Shown: one piece after another, positions 36,599-46,751 of the stretch
Layout of the letters: each line of letters begins with the position of its first letter
How positions within the stretch are numbered: the first letter of the stretch is position 1
Source: a bacterium
GTDB taxonomy: Bacteria; Vulcanimicrobiota; Vulcanimicrobiia; Vulcanimicrobiales; Vulcanimicrobiaceae
Length of the DNA: 64,000 nucleotides
Direction: 5' to 3'
Assembly: GCA_021790895.1 (NCBI GenBank)
Contig: JAJYFM010000002.1
Span: 1-64,000 of the forward strand
Position numbers and translations under genes: made by a program
The notes under the pieces: model-generated
Databases searched by the model: none
The model's input: the letters and a program-made list of their open reading frames with translations, nothing else
Told to the model about the DNA's origin: nothing

Positions 36599-37633
36599 AT
36601 GTCTCTCACCCCTCGTGGGATCCTACTCGCGGTCATCGCCGTGCTGCGATTTGCGTTGGGTCTCGTCGTTTGGGTCGCTTCCGTCGTTTTGCTGGGGCTT
36701 TTTGCGCTGGAATTCGTGCATGCGCCGCACCTCGAAACGACGGCGCTCGTGAAACTCGCGCATCGCCTTGGCGATGCCGACATTCGCATCGTCTCGCGGT
36801 GGTTCGGGCTCTCCTGGCCGAGCGGCGCGCGCATCAGCTACGTCCCGCTCGGGATGGCGATCGCGATCTGGATCGCCAAGGGCATTCTCGATTCGGTCTT
36901 ACAACGGCTCGATTATATCGTCCGTCATACCTTGAAGGCCTCGACGCGCAGCGGTCTGAGCGCATCGCATGGAGGTGGAGCCGACGGCGGAATCTCGATG
37001 CGGAAACTCGATGCCGAATCCGAGCATCATCGCAGCATCTTGCTCAAGCGCTATCGCGAGATTGAAGGCGCGCTCAAATCCTCGTCCCGCAAGCCGTGTA
37101 CCTTTCTTTCGATCGATATCGTCGGCTCCACGAAAATGAAGATCGGCGAGCGCCCGACGGCGGTCGCGGCGACCTTCCAGGCCTACGAAGAGATGGTGCG
37201 CAACACGTTCGATTCCTACAGCGTGTGGAAGCAGACATGGACACCCGACGGCGTCATGGCCTGTTTTCTCGACCGCGACCTTGGCGTCGCGGCGGGGCAG
37301 CGCGTTCTCGCCGAACTCGAGCCGTTCAATAAAAATGAAAATCAACTGCGAACGCCGATCGAGGTCCGTTGCGGGCTCAACGACGGCGAGGTGGTGATTT
37401 TCGAAGATAGCCAATTGGAGAAGGTCGCCGACCACGCGATCGATGTCGCCGGACACATGCAGAAGCACGCCGATATCAACGCGCTCTGGCTGAGCACCGA
37501 AGTATTCGGGCGCATGGAGAACAAGAGCGGTTTCGCGCCGGTCGAGGCCGAGGTCGATGGCTTTGCGGTGATGGAATGGAAGCCGACCGCCGGAGAAGCG
37601 TCGGCGCCAGGGGAGAGCGACCGGGCAGGCTAA
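36599..37633 (+). CDS. Membrane-anchored class III adenylate/guanylate cyclase
   Basis: N-terminal TMs; FLSIDIVGSTKMK (metal Asp), TPDGVMACF, AIDVAGHMQKHA. Confidence 0.85.
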   Translation: MSLTPRGILLAVIAVLRFALGLVVWVASVVLLGLFALEFVHAPHLETTALVKLAHRLGDADIRIVSRWFGLSWPSGARISYVPLGMAIAIWIAKGILDSVLQRLDYIVRHTLKASTRSGLSASHGGGADGGISMRKLDAESEHHRSILLKRYREIEGALKSSSRKPCTFLSIDIVGSTKMKIGERPTAVAATFQAYEEMVRNTFDSYSVWKQTWTPDGVMACFLDRDLGVAAGQRVLAELEPFNKNENQLRTPIEVRCGLNDGEVVIFEDSQLEKVADHAIDVAGHMQKHADINALWLSTEVFGRMENKSGFAPVEAEVDGFAVMEWKPTAGEASAPGESDRAG

Positions 37634-37643
37634 TCCGTCGAGC

Positions 37644-38864
37644 ATGAGATCGCCTCGCATCGCCGCGCTTGCGGCCCTTCTTTTGCTCGCCGCACCACTA
37701 ACCGCTTGCTCGAGCGGCCCGACCCCCGCCTCGACGACGATCGGGATTGGGGTCGATCTCCCGCTCTCCGGGGCCGATGCCTCGGTCGGCACCAGTACGC
37801 TCAACGGCATCAAACTCGCGGTCAACCGCGCAAACGCCAAGGGCGTCCCGGGCGGCTTCACCTTTGCCGTCCAGGCGCTCGACGATACGCAGCAGGGCGT
37901 GCATAATCCGCAGCAGGGTGCGAGCAACGTCCGCACGTTGATCGCCGATGACAGCGTGCTGGCGATTATCGGGCCCTACAACTCAAACGTCGCCGCTGCC
38001 GAGATTCCGATTACCAACGAAGCGGGGATCGTGCAGATCAGCCCGTCGGCGGTGAGCGACGGCCTCACGCTCGGCAAGGACGCCGCGATGCTGCGCCGCG
38101 CAAATCCGAGCGTCAACACCTTTTTCCGCGTCTGCACGACTGATTCGCGGCAAGGGTCGGCGGCGGCGCGCTTCGCGCTCGATCTCAAACTCAAACGCGT
38201 CTATATCGTCGACGACAACGAGACCTACGGGCTCGATCTCGCAAATGTTTTCGCCCACGACTTTGCAAAACTCGGCGGCACGGTGCTGGGGCGCGATCAC
38301 ATCGCTCCCGACACTCAAGATTTCAAAGCACTGCTCCTGAAGATCAAGGGATACCATCCCGACTTTATTTTCTTCGGTGGTACGACGAGCACCGGCGGTG
38401 GTTTGCTGCGCCGTCAGATGTTCGATGTCGGCATGGGGAAACTGCCGTTCATGGGCGGTGATGGCATCCCCGACATCGCCGAGGTTGCAAAGAAGCGGGC
38501 CGACGGTACCTATTACACGGTCGCCGCGCCGAACGCCGACTTGTTGCCCGCCGCAAAGAAATTCGTCGCCTCCTACAAAGCGAAGTTCGGGGGCGATGTC
38601 GGCCCATACAGCGCGAACGCCTACGCCGCGACCGAGGTCGCGATCTCGGCGATCGAACAAGCGATTATCGCGAACGGGAAGAAGATGCCGACGCGTGCAG
38701 AGGTGCTGGCGAAGATCCCGCGGAGTGCAAAGAACGAAGTGCATACGCCGATCGGTCCGATATCGTTCGATAAATACGGTGACGTTCGCAAACCGGTCAT
38801 CTCGCTGTATGTGATTCGGAACGGTCGCTCGTCATTTATCGAACAACTCAACCTAGGCGAATAA
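37644..38864 (+). CDS. livK: Branched-chain amino acid ABC transporter substrate-binding protein
   Basis: Lipobox APLTACSS; GVDLPLSGADASVGTSTLNGIKLAV; followed by livHMGF. Confidence 0.92.
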   Translation: MRSPRIAALAALLLLAAPLTACSSGPTPASTTIGIGVDLPLSGADASVGTSTLNGIKLAVNRANAKGVPGGFTFAVQALDDTQQGVHNPQQGASNVRTLIADDSVLAIIGPYNSNVAAAEIPITNEAGIVQISPSAVSDGLTLGKDAAMLRRANPSVNTFFRVCTTDSRQGSAAARFALDLKLKRVYIVDDNETYGLDLANVFAHDFAKLGGTVLGRDHIAPDTQDFKALLLKIKGYHPDFIFFGGTTSTGGGLLRRQMFDVGMGKLPFMGGDGIPDIAEVAKKRADGTYYTVAAPNADLLPAAKKFVASYKAKFGGDVGPYSANAYAATEVAISAIEQAIIANGKKMPTRAEVLAKIPRSAKNEVHTPIGPISFDKYGDVRKPVISLYVIRNGRSSFIEQLNLGE

Positions 38865-38868
38865 CGGC

Positions 38869-39780
38869 TTGCACGAGTTTCTCGCTCAACTAGCCAACGG
38901 CGTCGAGCTCGGCGCGATCTATGCTTTGATCGCACTGGGCTACACGCTGGTCTACGGCATTCTCGAGCTCATCAACTTCGCGCACGGCGATGTCTACACG
39001 TTCGGTTCATTTACCGCCCTTGTCGTGCTGGTCGCCCTGCGAGCGGCGCACGTCCTGCACGGGGTCGGTCTCATCCTCGGCATCGTTGCGGCGTTGCTCG
39101 TCGCAATTCTCGCGTGCGCGCTCCTCAATGCTGGCATCGAACGGCTTGCCTATCGGCGTTTACGGAAGGCGCCGCGTCTCGCGCCGCTCATTACCGCCAT
39201 CGGCGTCTCGTTCATGCTCGAAAACCTGATCGAACTCTGGCAGGGCTCGGCGCCGGTCCCCTTCCCCAATGTGATCCCGAATCCGGAGTTGAGATTCGGC
39301 GCGCTTCAGGTCGGCGTCCAACAGATCGTCGTCGTTGCACTCGCGATCGTGACGATGATCGCGCTGCACTATTTCGTGCAACGGAGCCGACTCGGGAAAG
39401 CCATGCGCGCAGTCGCCCAGGATCGTGACGCTGCATCGCTCGTGGGGATCAACGTCGATCGCACGATTGCGATTACCTTCCTCATCGCGGGAGCGCTCGC
39501 GGGCGTCGCCGGCTTCGTCGGCGGCGTCTCCTTCGGTTCGGCGTGGTTCCTCAACGGTTTCGGTGCCGGTCTACGCGCGTTTACCGCCGCCGTGCTCGGC
39601 GGAATTGGGAATATCGCCGGGGCGATGCTCGGCGGCTTTCTCATCGGCCTCCTCGAATCGTTCTCGACTTGGTTTATCGGCGGACAATGGAGCAACGTCG
39701 CGGTCTTCTCCGTGCTTATTCTCGTCCTCGTCTTTCGCCCGAGCGGGCTGCTCGGTGAATCGTTACCGGAGAAGGTGTGA
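38869..39780 (+). CDS. livH: Branched-chain amino acid ABC transporter permease
   Basis: GYTLVYGILELINFAHGDVYTFG. Confidence 0.93.
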   Translation: MHEFLAQLANGVELGAIYALIALGYTLVYGILELINFAHGDVYTFGSFTALVVLVALRAAHVLHGVGLILGIVAALLVAILACALLNAGIERLAYRRLRKAPRLAPLITAIGVSFMLENLIELWQGSAPVPFPNVIPNPELRFGALQVGVQQIVVVALAIVTMIALHYFVQRSRLGKAMRAVAQDRDAASLVGINVDRTIAITFLIAGALAGVAGFVGGVSFGSAWFLNGFGAGLRAFTAAVLGGIGNIAGAMLGGFLIGLLESFSTWFIGGQWSNVAVFSVLILVLVFRPSGLLGESLPEKV

Positions 39781-40853
39781 TTTACGCGTACGCCTTCGTC
39801 GCGATTGCGGCGTGCGTGGCGATCGAACGCTTTCACAACCGCCGTGCGAAGATCGCGATCGCGCTGGCGCTCGCCGCCTTTCTCGCCATCGCGCCACGTT
39901 TTTACGGGAACGAGGCGGTCTTCAGCATCCTTGCCGACGCGGCCGTCTATGTCATGCTCGCCCTCGGCCTCAATATCGTCGTCGGTTTTGCCGGCTTGCT
40001 GGACCTCGGTTATGCCGCCTTTTTTGCCATCGGCGCTTATACGTACGGGATGCTCGCAAGCCCGCAGTTCGGGTTGCACCTCCCGTTTTGGGTGCTGCTC
40101 TTTCTCGCCGCTGCGCTCGCCGCGCTCTTCGGTGCGCTGCTCGGCGCGCCGACGCTGCGCCTCCATGGCGACTATCTCGCGATCGTCACCTTGGGCTTCG
40201 GTGAGATCGTCCCGCAGATCTTTCAGAATCTCACGAAATATACCGGCGGCCCCAACGGCATCGCGGCACTCGATATCCCGAGCTTTTTCGGACATTCGTT
40301 CGGCGCATCGGTGATGCCGTATTACTATATCGCGCTCTTGGGGATCGTCGCTGCACTCTGGATCTCGCGCAACCTTCGTGAGAGCCGGCTAGGGCGCGCA
40401 TGGATGGCGATTCGCGAGGATGAGCTTGCAGCGAAACATGCGGGGATCAACGTTCTACGCTCCAAACTCGCGGCGTTCGCCATCGGCGCATCGTTCTCGG
40501 GAATCGGCGGCGTGCTCTTTGCCGCCAAACTCGCGCTCGTCTCCCCCGATCTCTTCGGCTTCCAGGTCAGCGTGTTGATCGTTTCGATGTTGGTGCTCGG
40601 CGGGATGGGAAATATCGTCGGCGTCGTCGTCGGAAGCCTGTTATTGACCATCGTCAACTCGGCGCTCTTACCGCAAATCAACTCGCTGGTCGACACGACC
40701 TTCCATACGACCATCGACCTCTCGAATATCCATTTTCTTATCTACGGCGCGATTCTCGTGGGCATTATGCTCTTCCGACCCGAGGGATTGCTTCCGAATC
40801 GCGAACGGCGTGACGAATTCCATCATAACGGGGAAGCCGAGGCCGAAGCATGA
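39777..40853 (+). CDS. livM: Branched-chain amino acid ABC transporter permease
   Basis: ALGLNIVVGFAGLLDLGYAAFFAIGAYTYG, TLGFGEI, TGGPNGI. Confidence 0.93.
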   Translation: MIYAYAFVAIAACVAIERFHNRRAKIAIALALAAFLAIAPRFYGNEAVFSILADAAVYVMLALGLNIVVGFAGLLDLGYAAFFAIGAYTYGMLASPQFGLHLPFWVLLFLAAALAALFGALLGAPTLRLHGDYLAIVTLGFGEIVPQIFQNLTKYTGGPNGIAALDIPSFFGHSFGASVMPYYYIALLGIVAALWISRNLRESRLGRAWMAIREDELAAKHAGINVLRSKLAAFAIGASFSGIGGVLFAAKLALVSPDLFGFQVSVLIVSMLVLGGMGNIVGVVVGSLLLTIVNSALLPQINSLVDTTFHTTIDLSNIHFLIYGAILVGIMLFRPEGLLPNRERRDEFHHNGEAEAEA

Positions 40854-41611
40854 GTCTGCTCGAGCTTTCTGGTGTGAGCAAACGCTTCGGGGCATTGACG
40901 GCCGTCGCGAACGTGACGCTCGGTGTCGAAGAAGGTGCGATCTTCGGCATCATCGGCCCCAACGGCGCCGGAAAATCGACCCTCTTCAATCTCTTGACGG
41001 CGATCTACCGATTCGACGAAGGATGTATTGCAATCGACGGTACGTCGCTTGCGGGGATGACGACGCAAGAAATCGCGCGCCTCGGCGTCGCGCGAACGTT
41101 CCAGAACCTTCGGCTACTCGGCAACGCATCGGCCCTAGCGAACGTGATGGTCGGCGAACACCTTTTACTGCGGGCGAATATTCTCGACGCCTTGTTGAAT
41201 ACCACGCGCGAGCGCCGCGAACGCGCGGAGGCGGAGCAGCGCGCTCGCGAACTGCTGCGTTTTGTCGGCATCGCCGGGATCGACGAACAATTTGCGCGCA
41301 ATCTTTCGTATGGCACGCAACGTCGCCTCGAGATCGCGCGAGCGCTCGCTGCTCGGCCGCGTTTGCTGCTGCTCGACGAACCCGCCGCCGGCTTGAACCC
41401 GTCAGAGAAGCGCGATTTGGTGGCCCTGATTCGCTCGATTCGCGATGGCGGCGCAACCGTGCTGCTGATCGAACATGACATGGGCTTGGTCATGAATCTT
41501 TGCGAGCGCATTGCGGTGCTCGACTACGGGGAGAAGATTGCCGAAGGAACGCCGAACGAGATTCGCGAGCATCCGCGCGTAATCGAAGCCTACTTGGGTG
41601 CCCCGGCGTGA
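40850..41611 (+). CDS. livG: Branched-chain amino acid ABC transporter ATP-binding protein
   Basis: Walker A GPNGAGKST, RTFQNLRL, LLLLDEPAAGLNPSE. Confidence 0.93.
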   Translation: MSLLELSGVSKRFGALTAVANVTLGVEEGAIFGIIGPNGAGKSTLFNLLTAIYRFDEGCIAIDGTSLAGMTTQEIARLGVARTFQNLRLLGNASALANVMVGEHLLLRANILDALLNTTRERRERAEAEQRARELLRFVGIAGIDEQFARNLSYGTQRRLEIARALAARPRLLLLDEPAAGLNPSEKRDLVALIRSIRDGGATVLLIEHDMGLVMNLCERIAVLDYGEKIAEGTPNEIREHPRVIEAYLGAPA

Positions 41612-42324
41612 ACGCGTTGCTCGATGTTCGTGGGCTTGAGGTACGATACGGCGGCATCGTCGCGTTGCGCGGCATCGACTTTCGCGTGGACGAGGGCGAA
41701 ATCGTCGCACTTCTCGGCGCGAACGGTGCGGGAAAGACGACGACACTGCGCGCGATCTCGGGCTTGCTGCCGATCCGCGCCGGCGATCTCACCTTCGCCG
41801 GAACGAATTTTCGCAAGCACGGCGCCGATGCGATTGCGCGGCTCGGCATCGCGCACGTACCGGAGGGTCGGCGCGTCTTTACGCGCATGACGGTTCGCGA
41901 GAACCTCGAGCTCGGTGGATATGCCGTCGCGGCGCGGCGCGAACTCGATGTCCGTATCGATGAGGTACTTTCAATTTTTCCGCGACTTCACGAACGCATC
42001 GCGCAGCGAGCCGGAACCCTTTCGGGGGGCGAGCAGCAGATGCTGGCGATCGGTCGCGCGCTCGTGGCGCAGCCGCGATTGCTGGTGCTCGACGAGCCGT
42101 CGCTTGGGTTGGCGCCGTTGATCGTCGCGCAGATCTTCGAGGTTCTGCGCGATATCCACCGCCGCGGGACGACAATCGTGCTCGTCGAACAGAACGCACA
42201 CGCGGCCCTGGCGCTTGCGGATCGGGGCTACGTTCTGCGCAACGGCGAGATCGCGCGCAACGATACGGCCGCCAACCTTGCGCGAGATCCGGCGGTGGTG
42301 GCGGCGTACTTAGGAGGGGAATAA
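41608..42324 (+). CDS. livF: Branched-chain amino acid ABC transporter ATP-binding protein
   Basis: Walker A GANGAGKTT, VPEGRRVFTRMTVRENLELG, LSGGEQQMLAIGRAL. Confidence 0.93.
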   Translation: MNALLDVRGLEVRYGGIVALRGIDFRVDEGEIVALLGANGAGKTTTLRAISGLLPIRAGDLTFAGTNFRKHGADAIARLGIAHVPEGRRVFTRMTVRENLELGGYAVAARRELDVRIDEVLSIFPRLHERIAQRAGTLSGGEQQMLAIGRALVAQPRLLVLDEPSLGLAPLIVAQIFEVLRDIHRRGTTIVLVEQNAHAALALADRGYVLRNGEIARNDTAANLARDPAVVAAYLGGE

Positions 42325-42325
42325 C

Positions 42326-42814
42326 ATGCCCGGTGGTTCGCTTCCATTTTCAATAGGGATGGCTCAAGGGACGCCGATTACCGCGATCATCGCACAGATG
42401 ATCGCGCCCGCCGTCTTTATTCTTGCCTGCGGGAATTTACTCAACGTGACGATGACGCGGGTGGTGCGAGCGGTCGATCGGGCGCGCGCCCTGTTTGTAG
42501 AGATTCACGCACTACCAACGGGAGGCGATAATCACCGCGAGGCGATTCTCGCCGAGTTGCGCCTCTACCAGACCCGTATCAACTACCTGCAACGCGCGCT
42601 TTCGGCATATCATTTGGCGATTGGGATCTTCGTTCTCGCAAGCCTTGCCGTTGCGCTCAACGCGCTCACGCGCGACGCGCTTCCGTGGTTGCCGACGGCG
42701 CTCACGGTCGGCGGAACGATTACCGTCCTTGTCGGGGCGATCGGCGTCTTTCTCGAAACGCGTGTGTCGACCGATGCGATGAAAGCAGAGATCGCGCGCG
42801 AACTCCAGTCGTGA
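42326..42814 (+). CDS. DUF2721-like membrane protein
   Basis: IAQMIAPAVFILACGNLLNVTMTRVVRAVDRARAL...RRINYLQ-type pattern. Confidence 0.75.
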   Translation: MPGGSLPFSIGMAQGTPITAIIAQMIAPAVFILACGNLLNVTMTRVVRAVDRARALFVEIHALPTGGDNHREAILAELRLYQTRINYLQRALSAYHLAIGIFVLASLAVALNALTRDALPWLPTALTVGGTITVLVGAIGVFLETRVSTDAMKAEIARELQS

Positions 42815-42821
42815 AGAAACC

Positions 42822-43967
42822 TTAGTTCGGAACGAGAGCCTCGGCGCGCCGGTAGACGAACTCGCCGCCGACCATCGTCGCCATCACTTCGTAACGGTCG
42901 TCCCAAAACGAGAGATCCGCGCGCATGCCGACCGCGATGCGCCCAATCTCGCTCTGTGCCCCAATCGTGCGCGCAGGCGCGTGCGAAGCCGCCACGATTG
43001 CTTGTGCGAACGGCAAACCGGTGAACGCCATATAGTTTCGCAGAGCGCGATCCATCGTGAGCGCGCTTCCGGCGATCGTGCCGTCGTCGGCGCGCATGAC
43101 GCCGCCTTCGACGCGATAGCCCGGCCCGGCCGGGGGCATAAAATCAGTGGTGAGCACGACGCGGTCGCCGAGCATACGGTAGAGCAAATCGACCATCGGC
43201 GGCGAGACGTGATGTCCGTCGCAGATGAGTTGCACGGTAGTGCGTCGATCTTGCATGAACGCTGCGAGCAAGGAGGGATCGCGGTGATCGAGCGGTCCCA
43301 TGCCGTTAAACGCATGCGTGAGGCTTCGGTAGCCGGTACCGATCGCGAGTAATCCCTCCGCATAGCGCGCTGCGGTATGGCCGGCGGAGCAAGCGACGCC
43401 GTTTTCGAGCATCGCGCGAACGAATTCGCTCGCACCTTCGACCTCCGGTGCGAGCGTCACCATGACGAGCGCTCCGCGACAGGCATCGACCATCTCTTGC
43501 GCGCGCACGCTCGATGCCGCAAGCAAACAATCGCCGCGATGAACGCGGCGGAACTTCGTATTGAGAAAGGGCCCCTCGAAATGGATGCCGAGGCAGCGCG
43601 CTCCCTGCGGTTCACTCTCCTCCAACACATGCGCGGCCTCGACGATCTCCGAGGCAGCGTGCAGCATCGATTCCCACGGCGCGGTCATGACCGAAGCGAC
43701 GAAGCCGGTCGCACCGGTCGCGGCATAGGCGCGCGAGGCGACCGGAACGGCGTATCCCTGATCGCGATTGAAGAGCATGTCATCGGCGCCGTTGGTGTGC
43801 AGGTCGACGAGCCCGGGTGCGACCGAGCAACCCTCCGGGCAGAGATACTCGCTGGAACCTTCGGCGGGAAGAATCGCTGCAATATGGCCGCGATCGATCG
43901 CAAGCCGCGCGTAAGCCGAACTGCCGTCGCCTAGGGCGAGGAAGGCCGGGCCGATGATGATAGGCAT
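42822..43967 (-). CDS. nagA: N-acetylglucosamine-6-phosphate deacetylase
   Basis: APGLVDLHTNGADD, GIHFEGPFLN, LTHAFNGMGPLDHRDP, LICDGHHVSP, TDFMPPAGPGYR. Confidence 0.92.
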   Translation of the reverse strand: MPIIIGPAFLALGDGSSAYARLAIDRGHIAAILPAEGSSEYLCPEGCSVAPGLVDLHTNGADDMLFNRDQGYAVPVASRAYAATGATGFVASVMTAPWESMLHAASEIVEAAHVLEESEPQGARCLGIHFEGPFLNTKFRRVHRGDCLLAASSVRAQEMVDACRGALVMVTLAPEVEGASEFVRAMLENGVACSAGHTAARYAEGLLAIGTGYRSLTHAFNGMGPLDHRDPSLLAAFMQDRRTTVQLICDGHHVSPPMVDLLYRMLGDRVVLTTDFMPPAGPGYRVEGGVMRADDGTIAGSALTMDRALRNYMAFTGLPFAQAIVAASHAPARTIGAQSEIGRIAVGMRADLSFWDDRYEVMATMVGGEFVYRRAEALVPN

Positions 43968-44010
43968 ACCGAAATACTGCTTCGACGGGCCCGGGTTACC
44001 CCCTCGGACA

Positions 44011-46740
44011 CTATCCTCCGAAGAGGCGACGCAGGAAGGCGGGCCCGGCTGCTCGGGCTACGACGGGTGCAGCGGGGCGTTGAACCTCGCGGCCGATCTC
44101 GGCGTTCGAGCGCTCGAGGCGGGCCAGGCGATCCATGTGCGCGGTCGCGTGTCCGTCGAGCGTCTCGCGCAGGGCGTCGAGTTCGTTCCAGCCGGCAGGG
44201 GCTCGCCCGGCTGCGCGCGCGCCTGCAAACTCTTGCGCCGAGACGGTAAAGATACGTGCCGCCGGAATCTTTCGTTCGGTAAGATAGCGGCGCGCAAGAT
44301 CGAGTACGTTCCGTCGTTCGCCCGCGCTTTCGTTGTCGGCCATCGTATGTGCGAAGAGCAGCGGTTTGCCGAGCTCGGCGATGCGTTCGAAGAGACTCAA
44401 TTCGCGCTCGGAGAGTTGACGAGAGAAGAGGCAGAGCACTTCGCTCGCGCTGCGCGCAGCCATGAGCGCGATATCTTCGGCATCGATATCGCCGGAATCG
44501 AACGCCGGCGCATGAACCAACACCAACTCGCGCGGAAACTTCCACGGAGTGAGGACGAGCACCGGTGATCTCCGCGCGGCCTCGCCGACCGTGGAGGGAT
44601 CGATCTCGCTCCACGATCCGTGGTGGTCGAGCGCAAAGGCTTCATTGCGTTCGCCGTAGCGGACGTGAATCGGGAAACGCGCCATGCCGGGAATCTCGTC
44701 GCCGAGTACGGCGTTCCCCGCGAACGCATCGATCAGCGAGGATTTTCCGCGCCGTAATGCTCCCAATACCGCGACGCGCCAGCGTTGCGGACGCAATCCG
44801 CGGGCGTATGCGTCAGCGTCGAGGCTCGGATCGCTGTGCGCGCGACGGAGCATCTCCGTGCCGGGGTCGACTGCGGCGATCTCCGGCTCTTCGCGAAGAA
44901 AGGCGTCGGCGATGCGCGCGATATCGGCGAGCTCCAATGCGATCTTCGCGCGCCGCGTACGCATGGCATCGGTAACGGCGGCGACGGATCCGGCGGCCGC
45001 CGCCTCGAGCGCGCGTTCGATGCTCCCGATCCCTGCGTCGCGTGCGCTGCGACCAGCCTCGATCAGCGCGGTATCGAGCGCCGCATCGACGCGATCGATA
45101 TTTTGTCCGATGCGTGTTCCTAAATCTTCGACGTCGATGCGCAGCGCCGGAAAGATCGAGGCGCGTAAATCGGCGATCAACTCTCGCTTCATGTACGTTT
45201 CGTTTGCGGCAGCGGCGAAACGCATCGAGATCGCGTGGACGAGGGCGATCGCCGGGCCGCCGATTGCGTCGAGCACGATCGTTGCCGCGATTGCGGTGGC
45301 GGGCTCGCCGCTCCAGAGGCTCGTGCCGGGCTGCCCCCCGAACGCGGCGGCAGCGGATTCGACGAGCGAGAAACGCAACGGGATATCGGTGCCGCCGCCG
45401 CGCTCGATCTCCTCGAGCGGTTCGACGGCAAGGAGGGCGATGCGCTTGGCGAAGGCCTCGACGGCTTGGGCGGTCACGCGGTCGACCAACACGTGCAACC
45501 GGGCACGATCGCGCAATTTCGCAATATCGGTGGTGTCGAACGCTTGCGCGAGGGCGAGCTCGAGCTCTTCGGCGAGTGCGGCGCTCTCCTTCGCAAGCAG
45601 TAGGCGGCGTTTTTCGCCCTCTTCGACGAGACGGCGGCGTTGCAGCGCAATGCGCTCGTCGAGGTCGACGAGTTGTGGTTTGCGCGCGACGAGTTCGCCT
45701 TGCAGCCGATCCTTCGGGAGCGCGAGCATCGCGAGGTCGCCGTCGATGTGAGCGATTGCGTCGCTGCCGACGCGCGCAGCGGCATCGCGTGCGCGGCGGA
45801 GGCGCGAACGCCCGGTGCGCGCGATCAACGATGCATCGAGCGCTTCGAGGAAGGGCTGGAAGCGACTCGATGCAACGCGCTCGGCGTTTTCATCGAAGGT
45901 CCCTTCGACGTAATCCCGCGCCGAGAGCGGATAGACGAAGGTTCCCGGCGCGTGAATCGCCGCGAGCCGTTCGATGCGTTCGGTGGCGTTCTGCCAGGCC
46001 GGGCGCCCGTCGGCGCTCAAACGGCTCCAAAGATCGATTTTCGTTTGAACGATAAAAATGCTGTCGATATGGCGCCGCACGATGCCCAAGAACGATGCAT
46101 CGCCTTCGCTAAACGGCTGTTGCGTATCGATGAGATAGAGCACCGCATCGGCACCGGGAAGAAAGCCGAGCGTCGCGCGACGGTGCGCGGGATTCGCCGA
46201 TGCGAGCCCCGGCGTGTCGGCGACGAGAAAACCGCGCGCGAGAAAATCCGATGGCGTCTTTACCCGGACGCGCGTCGGCGCATCGCTCTCATCGGTGGTT
46301 GCGGTATGCATGGTGCCGACATCACCGGAGCCGACGGCGATAAAGCGGTTCAGGCGGTCGAGCGGGATGCGTTCGGATCGGCCGCTTTCATAATAGGCGG
46401 TCGCTTCGTCTTTCTCGCCGTCTTCGAGTTCGGTAATCGTCGCTGTGGAGGGATTGATATCGACGGCGAGCAGGCCGACGAGGCGTCGCGCATCGCCGCT
46501 GCTCTCGCGTCGAAACTTTCCCAGCAGCGCGTTGAGAAGGTACGATTTTCCGCTCGAGAATTCGCCGACCACCGCCAAGACGAACTTCCCGCGCGCGAGC
46601 ATTTCCCGCGCGGAGCGTACCGGTGCGCATTCGTTGTCGCCGAGCGCTTCTTCAAGAACGAGGAGACGCGCGACGAGTTCGTCGCGCGTCCGGTCGTATC
46701 GCCGCATTGCATCGGCGCTGACGTTCTTGAATCCGCTCAA
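44011..46740 (-). CDS. Dynamin-family GTPase with two tandem GTPase modules
   Basis: P-loop 1 GEFSSGKSYLLNALLG with DTPGLASANPAHR; P-loop 2 GALRRGKSSLIDAFAG. Confidence 0.85.
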   Translation of the reverse strand: MSGFKNVSADAMRRYDRTRDELVARLLVLEEALGDNECAPVRSAREMLARGKFVLAVVGEFSSGKSYLLNALLGKFRRESSGDARRLVGLLAVDINPSTATITELEDGEKDEATAYYESGRSERIPLDRLNRFIAVGSGDVGTMHTATTDESDAPTRVRVKTPSDFLARGFLVADTPGLASANPAHRRATLGFLPGADAVLYLIDTQQPFSEGDASFLGIVRRHIDSIFIVQTKIDLWSRLSADGRPAWQNATERIERLAAIHAPGTFVYPLSARDYVEGTFDENAERVASSRFQPFLEALDASLIARTGRSRLRRARDAAARVGSDAIAHIDGDLAMLALPKDRLQGELVARKPQLVDLDERIALQRRRLVEEGEKRRLLLAKESAALAEELELALAQAFDTTDIAKLRDRARLHVLVDRVTAQAVEAFAKRIALLAVEPLEEIERGGGTDIPLRFSLVESAAAAFGGQPGTSLWSGEPATAIAATIVLDAIGGPAIALVHAISMRFAAAANETYMKRELIADLRASIFPALRIDVEDLGTRIGQNIDRVDAALDTALIEAGRSARDAGIGSIERALEAAAAGSVAAVTDAMRTRRAKIALELADIARIADAFLREEPEIAAVDPGTEMLRRAHSDPSLDADAYARGLRPQRWRVAVLGALRRGKSSLIDAFAGNAVLGDEIPGMARFPIHVRYGERNEAFALDHHGSWSEIDPSTVGEAARRSPVLVLTPWKFPRELVLVHAPAFDSGDIDAEDIALMAARSASEVLCLFSRQLSERELSLFERIAELGKPLLFAHTMADNESAGERRNVLDLARRYLTERKIPAARIFTVSAQEFAGARAAGRAPAGWNELDALRETLDGHATAHMDRLARLERSNAEIGREVQRPAAPVVARAAGPAFLRRLFGG

Positions 46741-46751
46741 ACAGGTAGTCG

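Noticed and set aside
44684-45751. 355-aa plus-strand ORF (also 45640-46821)
   Set aside because: Antisense to the dynamin-like gene; Ser/Arg/Ala-rich shadow frames.
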